From Rhynchonema sp. JSB1_4 (taxonomy: Eukaryota > Nematoda > Chromadorea > Monhysterida > Xyalidae): a stretch of DNA of 64,000 nucleotides. The DNA lies in assembly GCA_030248065.1 (NCBI GenBank), contig JASAMV010000350.1, forward strand, positions 1 to 64,000. The letters run 5' to 3'. Positions 46,361 through 58,600 of the stretch are shown here, piece by piece. Made by a program: the position numbers and the translations under genes. Numbering within the stretch: position 1 is the first letter of the stretch; each line of letters starts with the position of its first letter. The notes beneath the pieces were generated by a model. That model had not been told where the DNA came from and did no database searches. It worked only from the letters and a program-made list of their open reading frames with translations.

Positions 46361-46610
46361 GACTGTGTTTTTTTCGTGTCACCCACTTAAGTACTAGATT
46401 TATTTGCTGAGGGCAGTGTAGGCCCCGGCTTAAGCCTAAGCCCAAGCGTAAAGCTAAAGAGTACCCACTGGTTCGTCCACCGCTGTTTTGTCCGTACTCC
46501 ATTTTCAGATGTGTTCACTGCGATACAGCAAAAAATTGAAAAATTTTCGTTTTTAAGAACAATTCCCAAAAATTAAAGACACATTTTGTTCCTCGAAATC
46601 TACGAAAAAT

Positions 46611-47545
46611 ATGTTCTTGAGCTGCTTCTTCGTCCTGGCGCTGCTGCACTGTCTGGTAACTTTAATTGTTTTACTTTTATTTATTTACGTGTGTATTACC
46701 ATTGCGTTTGCGGCAACTTGTTTTGCGTTACGCTCCATCAAATGGGCATGATACAAGACAAGCACACCAACCATTCCTTAGCTTTTCGCTGTCATTGTTT
46801 ACTTTTCTAAACAATTCCAGTGCATTCAGTCGACACACGCTCAGTCCGTGAAATGCCGTTTCTGCAAGTGGAAACTGGGTCGGGATCTCTGTTCTGATTA
46901 CGGAGAATGGAACGTCAGCGAATATGATTGTGCGCTGCTGGTTGATGGTGGGCTAGGGGCAAAGCTCGGCGGGATATGGTTCATTTCGGGATTTAACCTG
47001 GTTACCTGGGTACCCTGTATCGATCTATGGTAACCAAAGTGCATTTAGGGTCAACCAATTCAGGCCCGGCCGAGATTTACAGAGTCAGCCTGAAGCTTAC
47101 CTGTGAGACTGCTGTAACGCTAAGTCAAATTCTAGAAATGTCATATTCAAAGGATGAAAAGGTGTTTTTGACCGCCTTCACAAATATGGATTCCAGCATA
47201 AAAATCCGGCTTTTTAAAAAATGAAAAAAATAGATCTGCCTCTGGTCTAAAGCTGGTCGCAAAGTTTGCCAAGCTAATTTCTCAAGGCGAAACAAAAGTC
47301 ACTCGATTTCCTTTTTATGCCAACGCGGAACTTTTACAACAAACAATAGGAAGTTGACCGCATTCTATTCCCAGAAACCACTACAATGCCACCATGGGCG
47401 CGAGAACCGGTGAATTTCCGTGGTACCGCCACCGAACAAATAGTGTTACCGGATCGGATCCTCGGGGTACCCGATTACAAAACTACGACACCTGCACCGG
47501 TGCAACCATCGAGGAACAATCCGGCAAGGGGTATGTTTGAATGAC
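46611..47545 (+). CDS. candidate secreted cysteine-rich protein, product unknown
   Basis: Exon 46611-46655 encodes MFLSCFFVLALLHCL and ends at a GTAACT donor. An acceptor (AATTCCAG) opens the next exon at 46821 in the same phase, continuing CIQSTHAQ, a likely signal-peptide end. VKCRFCKWKLGRDLC and SEYDC follow. The early CxxC, then spaced cysteines, recall Ly6/uPAR-like small secreted or GPI-anchored proteins, but the family's later cysteines and terminal CN are not visible. If unspliced, the frame stops at 47033. A further possible exon at 47380-47542 (after TTCCCAG) encodes a Pro/Thr-rich stretch, TTTMPPWAREPVNF onward. Exon joining after 46900 is unresolved. Confidence 0.35.
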
Positions 47546-47999
47546 GATGTTTGTATATATACTGCGGTTGTGTATCAGCCAGCTGGTTCGGTGTGTGCGC
47601 ACTGTCCTGCGCTAAAGTGGCGCTAATGCATCGCACTCACGATGGGTTGGAGTGATAGTACATACTCAAGTCAAACTCACTGATGTTTCACGGGGCGTGT
47701 GCAGGTATGTACTTTAGGTTCATGGTACTCGTGCGGTTTTCACTCGCTCACAAAAACAAAAACCACTCCGTAGAGTTGCCCGTTTCGAATCACTGTAGCA
47801 AGCAGTCAGCCGGAACGCGTCACGTGGCTCCAAAAATATACCGACCTAATTGTCAAAAAATTAAATCACAAATTGATAAATTAATATTAGGTGAGAAAAT
47901 TCAGTCTCAATCCAGACCCAACACCGATCTACCGAGGCCGGTGCCGTGACCGCGATGCCGATTGTGCGTATCTCGTGTCGCCGCTTCTTTGTCAGAAAC

Positions 48000-48524
48000 T
48001 GAACTGCCTAAGACGGTCTTGCCGACTTTCGTGTCAATTGTGCACGCCATATGACAAGTGATTTGGCATTAATGCTTGTTGAACACTATTTTGATTTTAT
48101 GGTGACCCGCCATGATAATGATGGTGAAACCCTCCCTCGATTCTTTGTGTACCTACACAGATTTTATTGTTCCTAAAGCTATTGTTCAATCAAAAGTTTC
48201 ACTCCAGGGATTGCTGACAGTAAATCATTTAGTCAAATTTGTTTTATTTGTCTTGTTCGTACCACTTGCTGATGCTGATATAGATGAAATGGAGCCTGTC
48301 TTCTCATACTTCCATTCCGATATTTTTTGTGATATTGCATTTTATGACCGGGTATCGTTGGTTTGGTATGGGTCCCGTGGACTAAAGTATGACGTACATA
48401 AAACAATGGCAACATTTTTTTTATTTTGTTTTGCGATGTGTTTCATCATATTTTATGTGCGTTATTATGATTGTTTGTCATTATCAATGACAAAAAATAT
48501 GATGTGGAATTTCAACAAATAAAT
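48000..48524 (+). CDS. candidate 3' exon with possible NTR/TIMP-like segment
   Basis: An open stretch ends at a TAA (48520-48522) that overlaps an AATAAA at 48519-48524. Within it, a hydrophobic stretch KFVLFVLFVPLADA could be a signal peptide. HSDIFCDIAFYDRVSLV and GLKYDVHKTM follow, faintly reminiscent of the start of a netrin-like (TIMP) domain (H-x-F-C ... R-x-x-V, then Y-D/E-x-K). The diagnostic N-terminal Cys-x-Cys is absent and a second hydrophobic segment follows. It may be a decayed or unrelated frame; the family assignment is weak. Confidence 0.2.
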
Positions 48525-49673
48525 ATAAATTTGATGTTTAAAAACAATGGCGTTTTACATTCTTTAATAACAGAACAACAGAGAACACTAAGCGCGACAC
48601 AGCACGAAACAAAAAAAACAGAAAACAGAAAATTTTAATAATTCCCAAATTGTGCATATAGATAAATTGTCACACTCACGAAGGGAAGGCAAGTGAAATG
48701 AATACTGCAGAGAAGGTATGAGTATGAACGCTTGGAAAACGGAGAAGCAAAATAGAAAAGGTTACAGGTCAATATTTCGTGTCACGGACAAAACATCTGG
48801 TGGACAAAACAGCCGGTTGCATATTCCCAGAAGAACAACCCTGAGAAAGTTGAAAAACTGAAAGAACGAGAAAACAAAAAACAACAAAAAAACTGTAGGA
48901 AAATGTGCAGGTTAAGATTATCAATCACGAAATAATCGAATATCAAAGCAAGACAACTTCGTGATACGAATGCATCGTAAAAGAACTCGAATCAACAATA
49001 TTTTGCGTACAGCGGTGACGGATCCTGCTTTTGGCCATGGAAGAGACCAAATCCACAAAGTCATTTTATCTGATGCTTGTCTCGTTTTGAAAAGTCGTTG
49101 TCATCTACTGCTTGTTTAAAATTTTAGGTAAAATACCATAATATGACCATTATGAGCGCGTGCGCGGGCGAAATTTTTGCAGTTGCGTCGGCAAAGTTCA
49201 TGCAAAACGGACGTGTATGCAACTATGCGCGAAACGCGCGATTTTAGGACTATTGAAAAGTGTCAAAGTGAAAATCCCTCGATTGGGTCGTTTTTAGCCG
49301 TTCATCCGAAATGGTCACCCCCTTTGACCCAGTGACCCCCTGGATCCGCTGGTGACGTCATGGGACACCTGTCTTGGTTGCGGGATCTCTTCAACGATTG
49401 AATTATTTATAATGTCATTGATGAGCCACAGAAACATTCGGCTGAGGCAGTTATGAAATCAGATCGGATGTGATTGGATCTAATCGGTCTACCTGGTCAC
49501 ATTACATCAATGTCACTGGGTGGTCCAGTCCGATCCGATCACCAAAGTTTGATATCGACCCATGTGCATGCAATGCACCGACTGTGGCTGCAACTGCGTT
49601 GTTGCAAAGAAGAAACATTTCAGGGCGGCGCAAGACCATCGTAAAATTTTTGATCGATGCAGACTTCAGATTT
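48525..49673. other. no gene seen; downstream flank of the anion exchanger
   Basis: An A-rich stretch, then mixed sequence beyond the exchanger's stop codon at 49674. No clear AATAAA on the minus strand close to the stop, though TATTAAAA overlaps the stop itself. Confidence 0.45.
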
Positions 49674-52600
49674 TTAATAAAAGCTCGACAATCTAGACAG
49701 CTGAACACTCTCGCCCAGTGAAGCCGCCGTCAGCACGCCCTCGATTTTGGTCGTCGTTTGATCGTGCGTTTCGTGGTCTTCGTTAGAGTCCAACTGTAAA
49801 TGGAATGTTGTGAATATTAGTGCCGTGTACACAAGCATACTTACAGTGAATAGAGGTGACTCTCTCCTGTTGTGTGACTCGGGTTGTCGGGTTATCATGC
49901 CCATTGCAATCCAAAATTGTAAAATATGGATCAAGCAATAATATCTGCTGGTGGGGCTTTTTGAAGGCAAATTTGCCAAAGGTGTTGCCAAAGGCCTGGC
50001 GCCTCGGTCTGTCTGCGAAAGCAGGGCGAAACAGACCAACACTGCTGCACTCAGTGCATTTTATAATCCATGCAAATCCCTGATCCGGCTATAGTTACAT
50101 TCATACACCTGTTGTCAACATGTTTAATTCAGTTACGTCTTCTCAATGAACTTGTCATGTCAGTGAACGTCGATAAAAAAAACATTGCCAGAAATAATCA
50201 GCCAAACTGAGGTGATTTCCTGCGAAAATAGCTAACCGCATCCAGTTCGGTATTTGTGAATATTTTCGTCAAGATGCCCGATCTGACGAACGCCAATATC
50301 AACAGCGCAAACGGAAAGGCCAAACGGGTGTGCTTGAAATGTTTCACTGAGTACACGGCACACAGACCCAACAGCTGGATGACCGTGTACAGGTGCATAC
50401 GCGTGCGTTTCACCTGAAAATCAGGGTAGATACAGACTGCAGGATCCTATTGTCGCAATTCGCATGTGAACCTGGGAATCGAAGATAAAGATACACACGT
50501 CTTCGCTGGTGGAAATACTGTAAATTTTAAAGCGCACAAACGCAAAAATTTCCCCGCGCACCTCCTTACAGTACGGCCGATCCGGGTAGTACTTCTGCGG
50601 AATGAAGAACAACATCATTCGTGTCAGGAATTCGACACCCACGAAGTTCATCAGCGCCAAGTACAAGAAAACGCCAAACAACACGGCCAGGGGCAGATGC
50701 GAAATGTAGGCACCCATGAATGCGCAGGATCCTGCAAGCCGAAATTTGGCTGAATTGTACAGGAGTGCGGTGTGTTTTGCACTGAAGATGACCTGGTGCA
50801 CCGCCATCGTGCCAATACAACAAGCCTAAGGCTGTCACAGCACAACAGGCTCACACGGCCGATACTGCCAAATGCGATATCGCACAACTTTTCGTTGATG
50901 TCAAATTTGATCAAGTTTGATACCGGCGCAGTGAGACCAGAGGCAATCCCCTTTAAGCTTTGGCTTCGATTTGTACTCAAACCCCAACTCACCAACGAGC
51001 AGCGACACGAGAATGTTCGTGACGCGTTGTTCAATCACATATTCCACCGTGGCACGTTCGCCGGGTGCCGGTCGGTTCCAGACGGTTAGCGACGCGCAAT
51101 GGGCCACAGACTGGGAACAAGAACGTTGTATCTGTTGTGATGTTTCACGATGGATACCAAACATTGCTTAGTATTCATGGTTCGATTGCAATCTGTTGTG
51201 TATCTATATTTGTGTGCCTATCAGGGTCGTCTGAAGGTACATCGATTGCTGGTTGAAAGCCGATTTATTCAAATGATCCTGAGTCGCCAAATCCAATCAC
51301 TGCACTAGCTATTTGGCTGTAATGTGGCAAATTTTGTTACCGCTAAGATCAAATTCTGAATCAGTCTTGTACCGTTGGGCATGATTACACGGGTATGACA
51401 AAATTGCGTGCATTGGCATTGTTTATTGATAAACTACGCTTGTGACACAAATGATGAATTGACAGTCATTTGTACACAGCAGGTCAAAACCTGATGTTTC
51501 ATACAACCTAAAAGTTCACACACCTGTACAGCAGCGACGCACATCCAGGGCAGCCTGAAGACACCACACACAACGCACAACACACCGGACAGGGGTATGT
51601 CCCAATGGTGGCCACCGTTGCCTTTGACAAGACCCCGCTCGTGTCGACGGAGAAGCAATCTGCAAATCAAAATTAAGAGAATTATTTATGTATCCTGCAT
51701 AATGCGGGGTGCACATTTTTACTGCTATGTATGGTGATTATGTCGGGTTTCGGATTATATAACCATAGGCTGGCTGTTGAAAGACGCCTGCTACACCCCG
51801 TTTCCACCACGACCAAACGGAACCATGTTTCAGAACCGAGGATCGTTGTCATGACCATGAGGATGAAACTTCCAATACTGCGCATCCACTTTACGCGCTG
51901 ACTCGATTGGGATACCAGAGTATTTTCGGTGATCATAAAGTAAACATAAAAATGACTCAAACTGGAGGTGCCGCAGTGAAAGCGTGAACCATATGAAGTA
52001 TGAACACCATTTAACCATGCAGTTGAGAAATTCAGATCGAACAACCGAATCGGTCATGTTAGAATAAAACTAACTCGGTGATCTGTGTTTCGACAAATAT
52101 GAGCACGTAGAGCAACAATCCCGGCACTATTGCGAACCAACAGGCCCAGTACTGGCCGTCTTCGAACCAGAAATCGGCGATGATACGGTAGGAGCCGGAT
52201 GTGTGCGCCAGGTTGTGTGGCATGTCAACGTGCTGGAATAAAGTGCAGCTGGGAGGAGGCTTATTCCAATGTAGTCTACGCGCATGCGCGTATGGTATTT
52301 CGTGCCAATACAGCTGGACAACAGTGGCGTGTACAATGTAGTTGGGCAGGTGCTATAACACGCTTGGATAGCGCGACGACTAAAGCGTTGACGACAATAT
52401 AGACACTCTGCTTTGCGTTGGCACGGTAAGCGCACATGCGTGTAGACTACAACAGAATCAGCCGGCCGAATTGTGATCTCTTGCGACATCAGGTATGCGT
52501 GCCAGCTTTCCTTTCACATTCAGGGAACAAGACAAGCATTAAGGTCTGGGTGTACTCACTTGAATGTAGACATGGCCGACGATGAAGTGCCCAACGACGG

Positions 52601-55600
52601 ATGTGATCGCAATCGATATCAACATGCCCAGGTCGCAAATCGCCAGACGCCACTGAAATCAAGGATGATGTTTCATTTGTTACATGAACTGTAAGCATAG
52701 GAAGGACTTGCAAAGCCATCCCGAAGAAGCGTGAATGTCATCAATGGGCATGATAACAGAGAAAAATCTCATCATAAGGGCACATCTCATCGCTGTGACA
52801 CCTCTGTCAATTTGATATCCGCAAAGGCATTAAAACGGGCAGATCGCATATCGATCGTTTTCGTGATCAAATATTTTTTATGATATTCTCTCGTAGCTCA
52901 TGCCTGACCATGTGTTTGACGCGTTTATTTATTTTTATGCGCGCTTCTCATAATCAAACTGAGAGTGAGAACACAACATAGTGCAAAGATTGAAAGAGCG
53001 ACCCACCACTCCAATTGTGCACATCTGAGAAAATTACATTTGACCGGTAAAAACATTATAAAAAAACTTGTGTTAAAAATAGCAAGACACACCATGGACC
53101 ACAATTTTCTAATTGATTAAATCTCTGATGATGAAACATCACCCAGGTGCACATATCGGTATACCTTTCGTCCAAAGTACATTTTGTTCCTGAGCACTTT
53201 GAATGCGTAGCACAACATGAACGTTGCGACCACATAGCCGATGCTGACGACGCCCGTGTCCGGCTGATGCCAACGATGTTGACATTCATGCACCGAACCC
53301 TGAATCAGGGACGGGGGGAATTTGAATTTTCAATATTTTGAATAGTTGAGCTGTATCAGCTGATGCTTAATGCCACAAATACTGCGCCACAGCGTTTTTT
53401 GATGTTGGGCAGCACAACATGGCCAGTGTCAAACTTGGAGATCGGATTGGCTCTGTCGAGCATTCTTGAAAAGCACTAGGTGCACTCCATGGATGGAAAT
53501 GTAATAAAAGGTCACTGTTTGAGGCAAAACCGGACTTGGACAGCGATCCATCAAATTGATGTTAACTAATGTTTGCAGAAATCTGACCAGTCAAAATAAC
53601 GGGTCTTGAAAGTTGAGTAACGTGAATCCCGACACCTGTATCATGTCATCATGATGTTCATGCATGCCGTGTACCTGGCCAGGGGCGTATATATCGCTGG
53701 AGTAGAACGCGTACAAGGCTTCCACATATGATGTTTCATTCGTGGTGCCGTTTAGCTGTTGCGCGTACGATTTGACACACAGCGCGTGCTGACGGATGTA
53801 GTAGTCAATGTTACCGATTGGGTTTGTCTCGAGAGTCTGTAGGAAAAAGTGTGTGTTTGCAAATCAGAAACCATGAGTGAATATGAAAACCAAATAAACA
53901 CACATTCATCATGAACTTGACACTTTCGCCGATGAAAATCGCCGAAATCAACGTCGTGAACACATCCTCGGTGAAACTAGAAAACTGTGGTATTTGGGGG
54001 TGTTAAATTAAAAGAACAAACAATGAAATTGAAAAAAAGAATACTGACACCGTTACCAACCGTGTGATGTATTTGAGCAAAACTGCACCTTCGAACGCAG
54101 TGGTGACGATGGCGGCCAGGAACAACCACAGCGACGCCCACACACGCATGGTTAGGAAGTTGAGATCGAGGTAGTCACACACCTGGGTGTAATTTTTTGT
54201 TGCAAAAAATTAGGATCGTTGCAGGAAGATAGTTTGGGGGGAATTAGCTGACACAGTTTGAGTGTGAGATAATTGGCTAATTAAGTGCAATCGTCAAGAT
54301 GTTGGTCTACATACTGCTACCGACAACCACGACGCACTTAACATACGCACATTCATTGGTGTGTAACATCGATAGTCATCAACTATTTTGTGGTTCATTC
54401 GTTGTACACAGGCGACTGTTTACATATCCAGCTGATACTACCCAATGTTGTCTGCGTACTGATGAAAATTGCACAAAAACATTTTGGTGACTAAAAAACA
54501 GGCCGGAACACAGAGACGAAAAAACCGCTCCTCACCGCATACAAACTGGCCTCAAATATGAGCACCGGACCAGTGGCGGAGACAATGTGTAGGGGTTGAG
54601 CACTGAACAGTCCCCAAAGCATACCACAGATGCATTGAGAGAACAGCGTTTCGATGATGCCGATTTGATCGTGCGTGTACGAACCTGTGGCGAGAAGATC
54701 AGAAATTGTACACTAGCAGAGTGAAAAAGTACACTCACTGAGTGTGAAAATGTACCCTTCCAAAAATTATTGTCTCCGACGTACAACCCAGTGAAATCAA
54801 CTCAAAACAGAAATGAACAAAAATTACTGACGCAAGGTGTAAAATAACTCCGTACTTCTTGCTGGTGTAAAATTTACACTGTGAAATGCAAACTCACCCA
54901 ACAGTCCGCCGAACGTGATCGCAGGCGCGATGGCCGCGAAGAACAGAAACAGAATTGATGTGAGACATTGGAATGGGTCGTGCAGCACATCAGTGAAATC
55001 GGATTTGAAATACGGCGGGAACCGCTCACGGAAGTCCTCGATGAAACCGCCTGATTTTGCAAGGGAATGATATTGATGTCTGATGAACCATGCACCCAGT
55101 TATGATGTATTCAATTAGAAACCCACCAAACAGCCGGCCAGTGCGCCTGAGCGGATGTCGGAAACCACGGCTGGCAATTGAGTGTGCGCGTTTGATGCTG
55201 CCTGTATTATGACACACCTGGTTTAGATTTGAAAAGAGCAATAGATTTGCTAATGTATGCCATTGGTCGGTTGGTGCACCTTGTTTAGTATTTTACCAAC
55301 CGAATATTTGCGTCAACCACAACAGCACTTCAACAAGTCTTCAGGACCGCAAGCGGGTGCCAAGACAGGTCAAACATGACTGTCATGTTCATTGACTGAC
55401 TCACGTTTGCGATCCCGCTCACGGAGATTGTTGACCCTGTTCTGTTGTCGGATGTATTTCAGCACATCGTCCTGCCCGAATATCGGATCGCGTTCAAAGT
55501 CGCCCGGCGGAATCACCGTGCTGGAGGACAGAAAGTGACTGAGTCCTTCTTGTAGGTCCTGGCGGACGAGCGCTTGGTTGGCGACTTTGTGGAAATGCTG

Positions 55601-58600
55601 CAACGAATGAGAATGTTATTTAAAAAAAACAGTCCATGGTTATTTTTCAAGCTTGAATGGGCGCCAAAAAATGAAATGCAATTCGATATTTTTACAGACA
55701 GCTTTGCAAGCATCTCTAATGGGCATGATAACAAGATGACACCATTCTATTCGCGAATGGGGGCATTTGATGACACCTGCCTTTGAGGTCGGCATATGCG
55801 TGTTCTCTATTTCATCGTTTACAATGTAATTTTGCTGGTAACAAACGCGAACATAAAACGAATGAACTTCATGCCTGATTGGCCATCAGTGTCCCGACGG
55901 ATCGACCAATCTCGTGATATTGCGTTTGCGACTTGGTCGGTGGGCCAATGATGGCGAATATGAAGCGGATGGGTAGGTCTAAAAGTTAGGTGTACTTATG
56001 TTCAGTGTAGTTCCTGGTCCGGAGGGGGAACAGGCGGTACCCCCTTTTTTCGGAGGGGGAGCAGACGTATACCCACCTGGGGGAGGGGAAGGGGGAGGAC
56101 CCAATTTGGAGAAAAGTGATTTTTTGAGGTCGAAAATTTGACTCATTTTTGCCCCTTTTTGGAAAAAATCTCAATAAAAAGGGTATTTTGACGATTTTTG
56201 ACGACATTGACCTAAAAATCACTCATTTTATGCCTAAAAATGCCTATTTTAGGCCTAAAAATGCCCATTTTAGGCAAAAATTGGGTGAGCAGACGTACCC
56301 GGGGGGGAACAGTGGGGCAGGCGAACCATGGAGGGGGAACAGACGTACCCGAGGGGGGACCCCTCCCCCCCAGGAACTACACTGCGTATGTTTGCACAAT
56401 GTAACTGGGATACGAGAGCGGAGATATACACACATTGATTACACACATCAGGACATGCATCAATCTGGTGATTGGTAAACACTAAATAGAGTATATCAAA
56501 TAGAACAGTGAAAATAAAATATGAGGAAAAGAACGAAAGGTATAGCCAACCAGGGTTGAGCTGCGGAATCACGGCTGGCTTGTGTAGCCGGACCATTATG
56601 AACATTTCGGTTTGGATTTCGGGAGTTTCGGCCACCAGAATCTGTAAGTATATGGAAATCAATCTTGTGTTTAGGCAAAATCCTGATGTAATTAAGGCTC
56701 AGGGAAATAAATTTAAGGCCTGCGCGACGACCAACCTGCGTGATTTGACGATTGGTTCGAAACCTGAACTCGTTATTCGTTATCGTTGGTTCGGAATAAA
56801 CGGCACTCGGATCCTTCGAAGAAGACGTGTCCTGAAAACAGCACCAAACGTACAGTATGCATCATGAGCCCGGACAACAGCTAACGCAGAATTTCACTGG
56901 CGTTGCCTGATTCGCCAAGCACATGGGCAGCGAGATTGGAAACTTACTACACGACTGCGAATGTCTCTTGAAGATTTCAATCGAAGAAGCCGGTGCGGAT
57001 GGGCGTGATAATAAGAAGTGTTTTCCAGAGTGAAAGGCGGGTCTTTCCCCCAGCGCTTCTCATCTGCGCAAAAGCTCGCTGATGTTTCATTCACTGCATG
57101 CATGGATATACAGTATAACCTGGACGGCCAATTTCCCATCATGTGGCCCCATAGAGCAGCGCACATTGGTGAAATTGCGTGTCACTTGATATTGCGGTGT
57201 GAAGCTTTCGCTACCAAGCCAGGACACCGATTTTGTCGTTCGCATTGTCGGAGGATTTGGGTCGTCTTCCTTGACTGATGACATATGTTGTTTCCTAAAG
57301 AATGTCACGTCGCTTTTATGATTTTTAGTATTTTTAGTTTAAGAATCGTTCTTGCAGACGTGTTGATTGAAATGAACGTCGTTTTCGATCTCATTATGTA
57401 GAATGTTTGTTCCGTCATTTAGGAAAAAACGGGAATTCCTGGTTCCGTCAAAAAAGCGGGTAACCGTAAACTGGATGGAATTACTGCAGATTTGACTGTG
57501 TTTCGACCAACGCGGTCTATTGTACCTTCTCTTTCCAGTGACAAACGGTCTTGCGGTGTCTTAATAGATGGGACAAAAAGTCCATTTTTACTGTGGACAA
57601 TAAAGGGTGTGTCCGAACGTCTCCTATCACACCCCTATTTAGTGCGGTGTTATTAAAATGTCCCACACACTCTTTAATGGTGAGCTGTGTTCATACTAAC
57701 AACAATTTGTTTGAGACTAACAATTTTTTTCGCGCCTCCGCTTCAGCATCAAATCGAGATTGATTTTTGGCCATTTTGTCGTTTCGGGTTGTCGACGACG
57801 TCACGTGACCGTTGGCCACTCGGCTGTTTTGCTGGCTGCAACATTTTGCAGAGAAGCAAGTATAGTTCGGCCTTTATAGAGTGTGTGAAACGTGACATCA
57901 TCATACCTTCTGCTTACAATGAGTCGACTATCCACGCCAAAGCAAGTGCGGGAAACACTGCTATAAAAACTGACTGACTACTGACATATTGCGATATCAC
58001 AATATCACTGGCTAAATTGTACTGCCGTCAAATCATGCAACAGAGCCCCCAAATCAGTGCGAGAAACAATACATGTGATTTGACGACAACATCTGACGAC
58101 ATGATTTGACCACACACTATAAGAGATGTTACTGCCTTCAGTCGGTCACTTTATTGAGGTTCGCGCACCCAATGGCTGAAATTCACAAAACCAAGTCAAG
58201 CTCACCGTCAACTGCAAAGTCAAGCTGAACTGTGTTGATTACGGTATAACGCAGGGTTGAAAAAAAATTTTTTTTTATTAACGAGCTTTTTAAAAAAAAA
58301 TTTTTTTTTGATTTTTTTTGACGAAAATTTTTTTTATTAGAAAAAGTGTTGCAAACGACGTTTCAGGACAAATGAAATCGATGCAACATATTTTTCAAAA
58401 ATTGAAAAATTTTCGCCTGAGACCCAACGTGTGTGGTGACACCCGGTAGTATTGTGCAGATTCTATGGTCTTCTACCAGTCTGAGGTTGATGTTGACTAA
58501 CGATGTTACTCTAATGTATTGTAGCATGCCGTACAACGTATTTTAATGCATCTAATGCCGTATATCTGACATACGACCATCAAAATATCGATTACAGCCC

